DNA of 11,941 bases from CAXMQS01 sp964195995. GTDB lineage: Bacteria; Actinomycetota; Acidimicrobiia; Spongiisociales; JAOTWH01. The stretch covers positions 1 through 11,941 of the forward strand of contig CAXMQS010000047.1 in NCBI GenBank assembly GCA_964195995.1, written 5' to 3'. The notes beneath the pieces are model-generated. The model was not told where the DNA came from and ran no database searches. It saw only the letters and a list, made by a program, of their open reading frames with translations. Shown here in pieces: positions 1-5,764 of the stretch. Within the stretch, counting starts at the first letter, position 1. The number at the start of each line of letters is the position of its first letter. The position numbers were made by a program, and so were the translations under genes.

Positions 1-29
1 AGCGCCCGGGTGCCCTGCTCCTGACCCCA

Positions 30-953
30 ATGCGCCTCGCAACCCCTGCCGTCGCGGTGTTGCTCGTGCTTACCGCTTGCGGGTCCAGCTCGTCGGAGAC
101 GGCTGACGGAACACCGGCGACTTGGATCGACGGTGTGGAGGGTGTCACCGATGTCATCTCCGACAACCGCATCGTGACTCTGAGCGGAGCTATCACAGAG
201 ATCGTCTATGCACTTGGGCTCGGGGATTCAGTCGTGGCCGTTGATGTAACCGCCGTGTACCCGCCGGAGGCGACGAAGCTCCCGGTCGTTGGCGTCGGGA
301 GGTTCCTCAGTGCTGAGGCCGTGCTCGCCCAGCAGCCGACTCTGGTGATCGGGGACATTCAGACATCGCCACCGGAGGCGATTCAACAGATCCGCGATGC
401 CGGAGTCCCCGTGCTCATCACCGATGTACCAACCTCGTTCGAAGGCCTCTACGCCAAGATCATCGCCATGGGCGAGGCACTCGGTGTTGCCCAAGCGGGA
501 CGATCGCTGGCAGCATCGGTCGAGGACGACATCGCTGCGGCGCAGGGATTGCCGAAGGCGGACCCGGTGCCGCAGGTGGCGTTTGTTTACAGCAGAGGGC
601 CCGACGTCATCCTCCTGTTCGGCTCGGAGATGACCACGCAACCCCTCATCGAGGCGGCGGGCGGACTCGACGTCGGCGCGGCCAGCGGGATCGTCGGAAC
701 CGTCGACTTCACGCCGGAGGCCCTGGTCGCAGCCGAGCCCGATGTGATCGTCATCACCAGCGAGGGCCTCGATCTGCTCGGAGGCATCGACGGCCTCCTC
801 GAGATCCCTGGTTTCGCGGCGACGCCAGCCGGCCGCGACAGGCGAATCCTCGACTATCCCGAGGGCGACATCTTGACGTTCGGACCGCGCATCTTCGAGA
901 CGCTGCGCTGCTTGAACAACGATCTGCGGTCGGCCCCCAGCTTGTGCAACTAG
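30..953 (+). CDS. hmuT: Heme-type ABC transporter substrate-binding lipoprotein (HmuT-like)
   Basis: A 307-aa extracytoplasmic binding protein of the TroA/BtuF-like fold (PF01497 type), the lipid-anchored receptor of an ABC importer. Residues 1-17 are a short lipoprotein signal peptide ending in the lipobox LTAC, with Cys17 as the lipidation site; this supports the ATG at 30 although the frame is open to the window edge. The stretch around 87-108 (VGVGRFLSAEAVL then PTLVIGD), the following PPEAIQQIRDAGVPV and the C-terminal LTFGPR resemble the HmuT/ChuT heme-binding subgroup more than siderophore or cobalamin receptors. A YSR motif at 187-189 sits where actinobacterial HmuT carries a heme-ligand Tyr and nearby Arg, but the other ligand position (around residue 89) has Val instead of His/Tyr. 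No permease or ATPase partner follows, so partners, if linked, lie upstream of the window. The stop overlaps that of the convergent helicase. The family is secure; the substrate is less so. Confidence 0.8.
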   Translation: MRLATPAVAVLLVLTACGSSSSETADGTPATWIDGVEGVTDVISDNRIVTLSGAITEIVYALGLGDSVVAVDVTAVYPPEATKLPVVGVGRFLSAEAVLAQQPTLVIGDIQTSPPEAIQQIRDAGVPVLITDVPTSFEGLYAKIIAMGEALGVAQAGRSLAASVEDDIAAAQGLPKADPVPQVAFVYSRGPDVILLFGSEMTTQPLIEAAGGLDVGAASGIVGTVDFTPEALVAAEPDVIVITSEGLDLLGGIDGLLEIPGFAATPAGRDRRILDYPEGDILTFGPRIFETLRCLNNDLRSAPSLCN

Positions 954-2182
954 CGACGGCGCCGACGACGGCCGGCACGCCGCGACACGTCGGCCATGGT
1001 GGTCTTGCGGTAGACGACCGTCTCGGGCTCGAAGGCACCGAGATCGGCTAGCCGCGGATCGTTGGACAGCATCTTGGTGATCTCGGTGTGGAGCCCCGAT
1101 TGCGCCTGGATCCGCTTGACCTCGTTCCGCTGATCCCATTCGACCAAGGTCACGACCAGGCCTTCTTCCCCTGCCCGCGCCGTGCGGCCTGACCTGTGAA
1201 CGAAGCTCTTGTAGTCGGACGGGGGGTCGTAGTGGATCACGATGTCGATGTCGGCGATGTGAAGGCCGCGGGCGGCGACGTTGGTGGCCACCAACACCGG
1301 GATGTCGCCGGCGGCGAAGCCCGCCAGGGCTTTCTCCCTTAGCTGCTGGCGTAGGTCGCCGTGGATGGCGGCCGCGTTGACGCCCTCGTCCTGAAGGTCC
1401 CCCGCCACCCGGTCGGCACCGCGCTTGGTGGCAACGAAGACGAGGGTGCGAGCCACGCTGTCGGAGATGGCCTTCACCACCTTGGCCTTATCCCTGTAGT
1501 GGACTTCGATGAATCGGTGTTCCTGATCTTCGCCCATGCCCTCGGGGGTATCCACCTCGTGACGAATGGGGTCGGTTAGATACCTTCGGATCAATGAGCC
1601 GACCTGTCCGTCGAGGGTGGCCGAGAACAACATCGTCTGCTCGTTGCCTTCGATGTGGCGCATGATGCGATGTACCTGTGGCAGGAACCCCATGTCTGCC
1701 ATCTGGTCCGCTTCATCGATCACGACGGTCTTAACGGCGTCTACGTGGACGTGGCCTCTCTCCATGAGGTCGATGAGCCGGCCGGGCGTTGCCACAACGA
1801 TGTCGACACCATCGTGAACGGCGTCGATCTGGCGACCCATCGACACGCCCCCATAGATCGCAGTGAGGGCGAGGTCATGGGCATCAGCGATGGTGGTCAG
1901 CTCCTCGGTGACCTGACTGCATAGCTCCCTTGTCGGAACCAGGACGAGGCCGTGGGGGTAGCGAGGCTCGGCGCGCGCCGTCCGCTCAACGAGGGGTATG
2001 CCGAAGGCGAGGGTCTTACCCGAACCCGTCTGCGCTTTGCCGCAGACATCCCGCCCGGCGAGGCCGTCTGCGATAGTCGCCACTTGGATCGGAAAAGGCT
2101 CATCGATGCCGCGCTCGGAGAGTGCGGCGACGATCTTTTCAGAAACACCGAGGTCGGCGAACGAAATCTGTTCGGTTTCCAT
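950..2182 (-). CDS. DEAD-box ATP-dependent RNA helicase
   Basis: A 410-aa superfamily-2 RNA helicase, cytoplasmic, likely acting in ribosome assembly or RNA turnover. All core motifs are visible: Q motif near 8-33 (FADLG...FPIQ), motif I AQTGSGKT at 50-57, Ia PTREL at 83-87, Ib TPGRL at 132-136, II DEAD at 156-159, III SAT at 187-189, V ATNVAARGLHI at 299-309 (commonly ARGLDI) and VI HRSGRTARAG at 329-338. The protein stops soon after the helicase core with a basic tail ending in six Arg, so it lacks the long accessory C-terminus of CsdA/DeaD and is closer to RhlE-type short helicases. The frame is open back to 2323, but the ATG at 2182 is preferred: the Q motif follows immediately, GGGG lies upstream as a weak ribosome site, and the longer version would overlap the divergent yceI-like gene. 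The TAG stop shares CTAG (950-953) with the gene on the other strand. Confidence 0.95.
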   Translation of the reverse strand: METEQISFADLGVSEKIVAALSERGIDEPFPIQVATIADGLAGRDVCGKAQTGSGKTLAFGIPLVERTARAEPRYPHGLVLVPTRELCSQVTEELTTIADAHDLALTAIYGGVSMGRQIDAVHDGVDIVVATPGRLIDLMERGHVHVDAVKTVVIDEADQMADMGFLPQVHRIMRHIEGNEQTMLFSATLDGQVGSLIRRYLTDPIRHEVDTPEGMGEDQEHRFIEVHYRDKAKVVKAISDSVARTLVFVATKRGADRVAGDLQDEGVNAAAIHGDLRQQLREKALAGFAAGDIPVLVATNVAARGLHIADIDIVIHYDPPSDYKSFVHRSGRTARAGEEGLVVTLVEWDQRNEVKRIQAQSGLHTEITKMLSNDPRLADLGAFEPETVVYRKTTMADVSRRAGRRRRRR

Positions 2183-2241
2183 GCTTGTCCCCGCGGCGAG
2201 GTTCTTCTGGGGGAGTTGGGGCCGGCACTGCCAGCAGATGA

Positions 2242-2247
2242 ACTGTA
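2242..2247 (-). promoter_or_regulatory. Possible -10 box for the helicase gene
   Basis: Read on the minus strand this is TACAGT, a TANNNT-type -10 hexamer about 60 bp upstream of the helicase ATG. It would give a leader of roughly 50 nt. No convincing -35 is visible, so this is a weak call made mainly because the 134-bp divergent region 2183-2316 must hold a helicase promoter. Confidence 0.25.
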
Positions 2248-2303
2248 TCGGCTGATCGTCGCTCAGCAGCCACCGGGCTCCCCGGGTAGGGATGGGCGCC
2301 AGA

Positions 2304-2309
2304 TAGGCT
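2304..2309 (+). promoter_or_regulatory. -10 box of a leaderless promoter for the YceI-family gene
   Basis: TAGGCT fits TANNNT and is followed after exactly 7 nt by the ATG at 2317, so transcription would begin at or next to the start codon. There is no Shine-Dalgarno sequence between them, consistent with a leaderless mRNA. A -35 box is not evident. The same arrangement with TAGCCT occurs before 9009 and 10628. Confidence 0.55.
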
Positions 2310-2316
2310 CGCTCGA

Positions 2317-3054
2317 ATGTCAAAGCGCCTCAAGTGGATTCTCGGTGGTGGTGGTGTCGCCGCCATCGCCGTTGCTGCCCTCGTGTACTTCGTGGTCCTC
2401 GGCGATGCTGACGACCCGGTCAGCCTTGAATCTGCCGTTGAGGCTGTAACCGGGGACCCGACGCCGCTGGAGTCGCAGCCTGCCAACACCGCGGCGGACA
2501 CGGCGCCCGCCGCCGTCGCCGCCGGCCTCGACGGCAGCTGGACTCTTGCCGACGGCCTCGACTCGTTCGTCGGTTATCGCGTTCAAGAAGAGCTGTCGCC
2601 GATCGGTGCCAGTACTGCCACCGGCCGCACCCGCGCCGTTGCCGCCACCCTCGAGATCGAGGGTTCCAAGATCACCGATGTGTTCGTCGACGCCGACGTC
2701 TCGCAGCTGCAGAGCGACCAATCCAACCGCGATCGAGCGCTGCGGAGCAGGGGGCTAGAGTCGAGCAGCTTTCCGCAGGCGACCTTCCAGTTGACGCAGC
2801 CGATCGAAATCGGCTCGGTGTCTGCCGACGGCGAATCCATCAGCGTCTCGGCCATCGGCGACCTCACCGCCCACGGCGTTACTCGCTCAGTTACTGCGGC
2901 TATCGAAGCCCAGCTCACCGATGGCGCGATCGCCGTCGTCGGAACGATCGATATCAATCTCTCGGACTTCGACATCACGGGACTGACCGGGTTCGCCGTT
3001 CTCTCAGTCCAAGATGCCGGCCAGCTCGAGTTCCAACTCCTCTTCAGCCGTTAG
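2317..3054 (+). CDS. Membrane-anchored YceI-family protein
   Basis: A 245-aa protein with a basic N-terminus (MSKRLKW), one hydrophobic segment at about 8-28 and no lipobox, so it is probably a signal-anchor protein with its domain outside the membrane. Residues ~30-70 form an Ala/Pro/Thr-rich acidic linker. Residues ~74-245 match the YceI lipocalin-like beta-barrel (PF04264): the SxxxRDRALRSRGLESSSFPQATF region (about 134-157) corresponds to the family's RDxHLrs...FPxxtF signature, and GDLTAHGVTRSV (181-192) to its GdLtxHGvtr strand pair. Members bind isoprenoid-like lipids; a physiological role is rarely known. The ATG at 2317 is supported by the leaderless -10 box before it. The gene is divergent from the helicase and convergent with the metal operon, separated from the latter by a repeat block, so it appears monocistronic. 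Confidence 0.85.
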   Translation: MSKRLKWILGGGGVAAIAVAALVYFVVLGDADDPVSLESAVEAVTGDPTPLESQPANTAADTAPAAVAAGLDGSWTLADGLDSFVGYRVQEELSPIGASTATGRTRAVAATLEIEGSKITDVFVDADVSQLQSDQSNRDRALRSRGLESSSFPQATFQLTQPIEIGSVSADGESISVSAIGDLTAHGVTRSVTAAIEAQLTDGAIAVVGTIDINLSDFDITGLTGFAVLSVQDAGQLEFQLLFSR

Positions 3055-3070
3055 ATATCTCCTCTCCCGT

Positions 3071-3354
3071 GGAGGCGCGGTCTTTGTGTTTCTCCCCCCA
3101 TAGGGGGGAGTACCGGCGAAGCCGGGGAGGGGGGCTTCCTAACGAGAGCGGGTATTCGGAGCGGTCGTCGGACCTGGAAACAGAAAGTCCCCCCAAGCCA
3201 GACTCGTCGCGGAGCGACCGTCGACTTCTTCCGAGTCCTAATCGGACCCGACGAGCGTCTCCGTCGAGTCGTCCTTCGGACGACGCCTCCTGCCACCCCG
3301 CTGCGCTCGGCCACCTCCCCCTATGGGGAGGAAACAGGTTTCGCTCCGCCTCGA
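3071..3354. repeat. Palindromic intergenic repeat element, copy 1 (variant with longer centre)
   Basis: This block fills the 303-bp gene-free gap 3055-3357 between two convergent genes. The left part holds an 8-bp inverted repeat CTCCCCCC-ATA-GGGGGGAG (3092-3110), then CCGGC-GAA-GCCGG (3113-3125), then a G-run ending GGCTTCCT at 3140. The right part holds CCTCCCC-CTAT-GGGGAGG (3314-3331) and CGCCTC, which pairs with GAGGCG near 3072. Read in reverse complement, the right part resembles the left, so the whole is a large imperfect dyad. The centre has further hairpins: GTCGC-GGA-GCGAC (3206-3218) and GTCGTCC-TTC-GGACGAC (3268-3284). Positions 3092-3140 are identical over 49 nt to 11828-11876. 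ORFs across it are G/C-run artefacts. It may serve as a bidirectional terminator or mRNA 3'-end stabiliser, although there is no T-tract. Confidence 0.8.
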
Positions 3355-3357
3355 GCC

Positions 3358-3573
3358 CTACTCGCGCCTGCGCAGCCCCTCTCGCAGCTCCTCTGCTGTG
3401 ATGTTCTCCCGCTTCATCCACTTCCGAGCCCACCACGTTGGCTCGTAGCTTCCGTCGAGGTCGGACAGGGGTTCGCCGCCTCCGGGTAGGTCGTCGAACA
3501 GGCCCTCTTCCATGGCTTCGCGGATCTTGCGTTCCACCATCGTCTCCCTGGTCTCAGGGGGTTCCCAGCTCAT
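3358..3573 (-). CDS. DUF1992 (DnaJ-homologue subfamily C member 28-type) small protein
   Basis: A 71-aa highly charged soluble protein. It matches the conserved domain PF09350 (DUF1992): an N-terminal helix with IREAMEEGLFDDLPGGGEPL (positions ~17-36), then a YEPTWWARKWMKRENI segment and a Glu/Arg-rich end. The domain occurs in bacteria as a short stand-alone protein and in eukaryotes in DNAJC28; its function is not established. The ATG at 3573 overlaps the permease TGA as ATGA (3570-3573), so the gene is translationally coupled as the last member of the metal-uptake operon. That placement may be accidental or may mean co-regulation by metal. A longer reading through 4428 exists only as an antisense-like frame over the permease and is not real. 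Confidence 0.85.
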   Translation of the reverse strand: MSWEPPETRETMVERKIREAMEEGLFDDLPGGGEPLSDLDGSYEPTWWARKWMKRENITAEELREGLRRRE

Positions 3574-4394
3574 GGCGACGCTGGACGGAGCGACTTGGCC
3601 GTAAGCACCGCGAAAAAGAGGACCACCGGCACGAGAGCCATCGTTGCCGACCCCGAAGTGTCGAGGTGATAGCTGAGGATCAGACCGCTGGCGACCGACA
3701 CCACGCCGATGGCGACGCTCGTCAGCATCATCGTGGGCACGCGGCGGCTGATGAGGGCGGCGGTCGCAGGGGGAGCGATGAGTAGTCCGAATACCAGGAG
3801 GGTGCCGACCGTTCGGAAGCTTCCGATGACGGCAAGTGCGATAAGCGTCAGCAGCACAAAGTGGGCGAGGTTGGGGCGCATGCCGAGCAGTTGCGCCTTC
3901 GACTCGTTGAAAGAGAGTGCCAGGAACGGCCGGTAGAAGACGATCGAGGTCACGACGGCGACGCCGGCCACCACCGCCAACAGCACGATGTCGCCCTCGG
4001 TCACCCCAAGGGCATCGCCGAAGAGGATCGAAGTCAGGCTGCCGGTGTAGGAGGCGGATCTGGAGATGATGATCACACCGAGCGCCAGCATCCCGACGAA
4101 CAACAGCCCGATGCTGGTGTCTTCGGAGAAGGCGGTCTGGCGATGAACGAGGTTGATGCCGACCACCATGACGACCGCAGCGAGGGCGGCACCGATCGTC
4201 GCATCGAAGCCAACGACGACCGCTATCGCGATGCCGGGGACGACGCCATGGACGAGCGCATCGCCCATGAACGCCATGCCGCGGATGATGACCCAAGTCC
4301 CGACCAGCGAGGTGGCGATGACAGCGAGGATCCCACCGAGCAGGGCTCGCTGTGCGAAAGATTGAGCGAAGGGATCGAGGAGCCAGTCCATCAT
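3570..4394 (-). CDS. znuB: Zinc/manganese ABC transporter permease (ABC-3 family)
   Basis: A 274-aa polytopic membrane protein of the ABC-3 family (PF00950; ZnuB/MntB/TroC). About eight hydrophobic segments are visible, beginning near 17-37, 53-63, 67-83, 95-111, 136-154, 178-192, 196-216 and 223-243, with a last one near 250-265. Family hallmarks include RGMAFMGDALVHGVVPG (38-54), where the family usually shows the A/S-H motif, SIGLLF (94-99), the SILFGD loop (122-127), and the coupling region LLVFGLLIAPPATA (199-212), which matches the family's strongly conserved LLV.aLLi.PaatA. It forms the channel that receives metal from the upstream binding lipoprotein and is powered by the ATPase encoded divergently. 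The ATG at 4394 overlaps the upstream TGA by 4 nt (ATGA); a second ATG at 4391 is equally possible. Confidence 0.93.
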   Translation of the reverse strand: MMDWLLDPFAQSFAQRALLGGILAVIATSLVGTWVIIRGMAFMGDALVHGVVPGIAIAVVVGFDATIGAALAAVVMVVGINLVHRQTAFSEDTSIGLLFVGMLALGVIIISRSASYTGSLTSILFGDALGVTEGDIVLLAVVAGVAVVTSIVFYRPFLALSFNESKAQLLGMRPNLAHFVLLTLIALAVIGSFRTVGTLLVFGLLIAPPATAALISRRVPTMMLTSVAIGVVSVASGLILSYHLDTSGSATMALVPVVLFFAVLTAKSLRPASP

Positions 4395-5299
4395 CCAGTT
4401 CCCAGCGCCTCTGCGATGCGGGCGCCATTCACGATCATCATGTCAACATAGGTCTCGGCTCCCGACCCTGGACCCCCGAGGGTGCCGGTGTAGAGCTCCA
4501 CCACCGCGACGCCGCCGACTTCTTCGGCAGCGCTATCGGCGAGCGAGGTCGGTTCGCCGGCGTCGACGAAGATGGCTGGGACCGATCGCTCCTCGATCAG
4601 GGCGATGATGTCAGCCAGGTGCTGCGAACTCGGCTGCGCAAGGGTCGACCCACCCTCGACGAGCGTTCCGACGATCTCGTATCCGTATGCCGCAGCGAGG
4701 TACCTGAGGGAGTCATGCTGGGTAACGAGGTGGCGCTGTTGGGGCGCGACCTGTCCCAGCAGCTCCTCCACGCGGAGCATGGCGACTCGCAGCTCAGACT
4801 TGTAGTCAGCTGCTCGTTGTTGCCAGTCGTGTCCCGCGAGGTCCCAGTCGAGCTCCCCGAGACGCCCTGCGATGAGGTCGACGGCACGCATCGCTCGCTG
4901 CGGGTCGAGCCAAACATGAGGATCGAACGTATCCGCAACTTCGATGGGGGTCAGCAGCGGTCCCAGCGTCAGCACACTGGCGGGGGAGAGGGAGTCGATC
5001 ACATCGCCAAGCCCTTCCTCGAGGCCGAGACCATTGACGATGACAAGGTCGGCGTCATCGAGCAGCGCCACTTGCTTGGCTGAAGGACGGAAGTCGTGGG
5101 GGTCGGCGCCGATGGGCATCAGGACCTCGACCGATCCCTTATCCCCGATGAGACTCGAGGCAAGGTCGCCCCAAACGGTCGTTGAGACCACCACCAGGGG
5201 TCGCGGCAGGGGAGTCGTCGTGCCGCTGCAGGCGCCGACGATGAGCGTCAGCACCAGCGCTGGGCCGATTCCCAACCTTTTGGATGTTTTGAGAATCAT
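4391..5299 (-). CDS. znuA: Zinc/manganese ABC transporter substrate-binding lipoprotein (ZnuA/TroA family)
   Basis: A 302-aa cluster A-I metal receptor (PF01297). A basic N-terminus and hydrophobic stretch lead to the lipobox VGAC (Cys24). Likely metal ligands are His68 (GADPHDF), His128 (DPHVW), His195 (VTQHDSLRY) and an acidic residue in VDAGEPTS (Asp246 or Glu249), the usual three-His plus one-carboxylate set. The His-rich loop of enterobacterial ZnuA is absent, so Zn and Mn cannot be separated by sequence alone; the neighbouring Zur-like regulator favours Zn. The ATG at 5299 gives a proper signal peptide and lies 15 bp from the divergent regulator gene. A longer reading to 5728 would run antisense through that regulator and is rejected. 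First gene of the leftward operon. Its start codon lies inside the Fur/Zur-type palindrome, which suggests direct repression. Confidence 0.93.
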   Translation of the reverse strand: MILKTSKRLGIGPALVLTLIVGACSGTTTPLPRPLVVVSTTVWGDLASSLIGDKGSVEVLMPIGADPHDFRPSAKQVALLDDADLVIVNGLGLEEGLGDVIDSLSPASVLTLGPLLTPIEVADTFDPHVWLDPQRAMRAVDLIAGRLGELDWDLAGHDWQQRAADYKSELRVAMLRVEELLGQVAPQQRHLVTQHDSLRYLAAAYGYEIVGTLVEGGSTLAQPSSQHLADIIALIEERSVPAIFVDAGEPTSLADSAAEEVGGVAVVELYTGTLGGPGSGAETYVDMMIVNGARIAEALGTG

Positions 5300-5308
5300 T
5301 CTTATTCT
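5280..5308 (+). promoter_or_regulatory. Promoter of the Fur-family regulator gene (leaderless)
   Basis: TTGGAT (5280-5285) is a fair -35, separated by 17 bp from TATTCT (5303-5308), a TANNNT -10. The ATG at 5315 follows after 6 nt with no ribosome site, so the transcript is probably leaderless. The palindrome at 5290-5304 lies between and overlaps these boxes, placing the operator where it would block RNA polymerase; this suggests autorepression. This is the only promoter in the window with a recognisable -35 and -10 at canonical spacing. Confidence 0.6.
5290..5304. promoter_or_regulatory. Fur/Zur-type operator between divergent metal-uptake genes
   Basis: TGAGAATCATTCTTA is a 7-1-7 inverted repeat with one mismatched pair; its core AGAATCATTCT (5292-5302) is a perfect palindrome. 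It closely resembles the Fur-superfamily consensus TGATAATNATTATCA. A further ATTCT half-site at 5304-5308 extends it. It includes the znuA start codon (5297-5299) and overlaps the regulator's -10 box, so one bound dimer could silence both directions. Whether the cognate regulator senses Zn, Mn or Fe is not shown by the site. Confidence 0.75.
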
Positions 5309-5309
5309 A

Positions 5310-5315
5310 AGTATA
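5310..5315 (-). promoter_or_regulatory. Probable -10 box for the leftward metal-uptake operon
   Basis: On the minus strand this reads TATACT, one base from the TATAAT consensus. It lies 10 nt upstream of the znuA ATG, so the predicted transcription start is only about 3 nt before the start codon. TAGAAT (minus strand, 5309-5304) is a second candidate. No good -35 is seen at the expected distance. It overlaps the ATG of the divergent gene by one base. Confidence 0.45.
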
Positions 5316-5764
5316 TGAGTTCGACCCAAGCCCTGCGACCCGTGGAACGTTCGGTTCAGGACCGGCTGGCTGCGAACGGCGTTCGCTTCACGGGTGGTCG
5401 CCGTCTCGTCCTTCGAGCCTTGCAGGGTGCCGACGGGCCTCGCTCGGCCGCCGAGCTGCAGCAGACCCTTGCCGGCGGTGTTCCCGTTTCCTCGCTGTAT
5501 CGAACCCTCACCCTTCTCGAGGACTGTGGCGTCGTGGTGCCTCACCATGGGTTGCGAGGTGTCACCCGCTACGAACTGGCGGAGTGGATCCGAGGACATC
5601 ATCATCACCTCGTTTGCACGAACTGCGGAGCTGTCGACGACATCGAACTCGATGAGGACACCGAAGAGGGCTTGTCCAAGCTCGTGGCAGCAGTGGCAGA
5701 CAACGCCGGGCTCATGCCAGAGGGTCACACCCTCGAGATAGAGGGGAGGTGTCGGCGGTGCTGA
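5315..5764 (+). CDS. zur: Fur-family metalloregulator, Zur-like
   Basis: A 149-aa transcriptional repressor of the Fur superfamily (PF01475). Residues ~14-75 form the winged-helix domain, with the recognition helix region VPVSSLYRTLTLLEDCG (56-72). The dimerisation and metal domain starts with HHHHLVCTNCG (95-105); Cys101 and Cys104 plus C-terminal Cys146 and Cys149 (CRRC) make the structural Zn site (two CxxC motifs), and the His cluster contributes the regulatory site. The four-His HHHHLVC form is typical of actinobacterial Zur, but Fur or Mur cannot be excluded. It is encoded 15 bp from znuA and directly upstream of the ATPase, whose start it overlaps, which argues that it controls this transporter. 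The operator over its own -10 suggests autoregulation. The ATG follows a -10 box by 6 nt and no ribosome site is present. Confidence 0.9.
   Translation: MSSTQALRPVERSVQDRLAANGVRFTGGRRLVLRALQGADGPRSAAELQQTLAGGVPVSSLYRTLTLLEDCGVVVPHHGLRGVTRYELAEWIRGHHHHLVCTNCGAVDDIELDEDTEEGLSKLVAAVADNAGLMPEGHTLEIEGRCRRC
5742..5749 (+). promoter_or_regulatory. Strong ribosome binding site that fixes the ATPase start
   Basis: AGGGGAGG lies inside the 3' end of the regulator gene, 8 nt before the GTG at 5758. The alternative GTG at 5749 falls within this ribosome site itself, so 5758 is the better start. This is the clearest Shine-Dalgarno sequence I noticed in the window; most other genes are leaderless or coupled. 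Confidence 0.7.

Noticed and set aside
1..24. Seven-codon reading frame ending in TGA at 22-24, possibly the tail of an upstream gene
   Set aside because: Only seven codons lie in the window, with no recognisable motif, so a real upstream gene end cannot be told from chance.
228..1139. 303-aa minus-strand reading frame under the heme-type binding protein
   Set aside because: It lies opposite a gene with clear lipoprotein and family motifs, overlaps the helicase end, and is Arg/Asp/Gly-rich with no family resemblance: an antisense shadow of high-GC coding.
3092..3140. Classical rho-independent terminator
   Set aside because: The hairpins are strong but no T-tract follows on either strand; the block is better described as a repeat element that might still affect termination.
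3069..3401. 110- to 130-residue reading frames across the first repeat block, both strands
   Set aside because: Their sequence is dictated by the C/G palindromes and similar peptides appear in the second repeat block. They have no credible start and overlap DUF1992.
3574..4428. N-terminal extension of the DUF1992 frame to 356 aa
   Set aside because: It overlaps the well-supported permease in another frame on the same strand and reads as Arg/His/Pro-rich noise.
5300..5728. N-terminal extension of the metal-binding lipoprotein to 445 aa
   Set aside because: It would place about 140 residues before the signal peptide and run antisense through the Fur-family regulator.
5749..5757. GTG at 5749 as the ATPase start
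   Set aside because: It lies within the AGGGGAGG/T ribosome site; GTG at 5758 has correct spacing.
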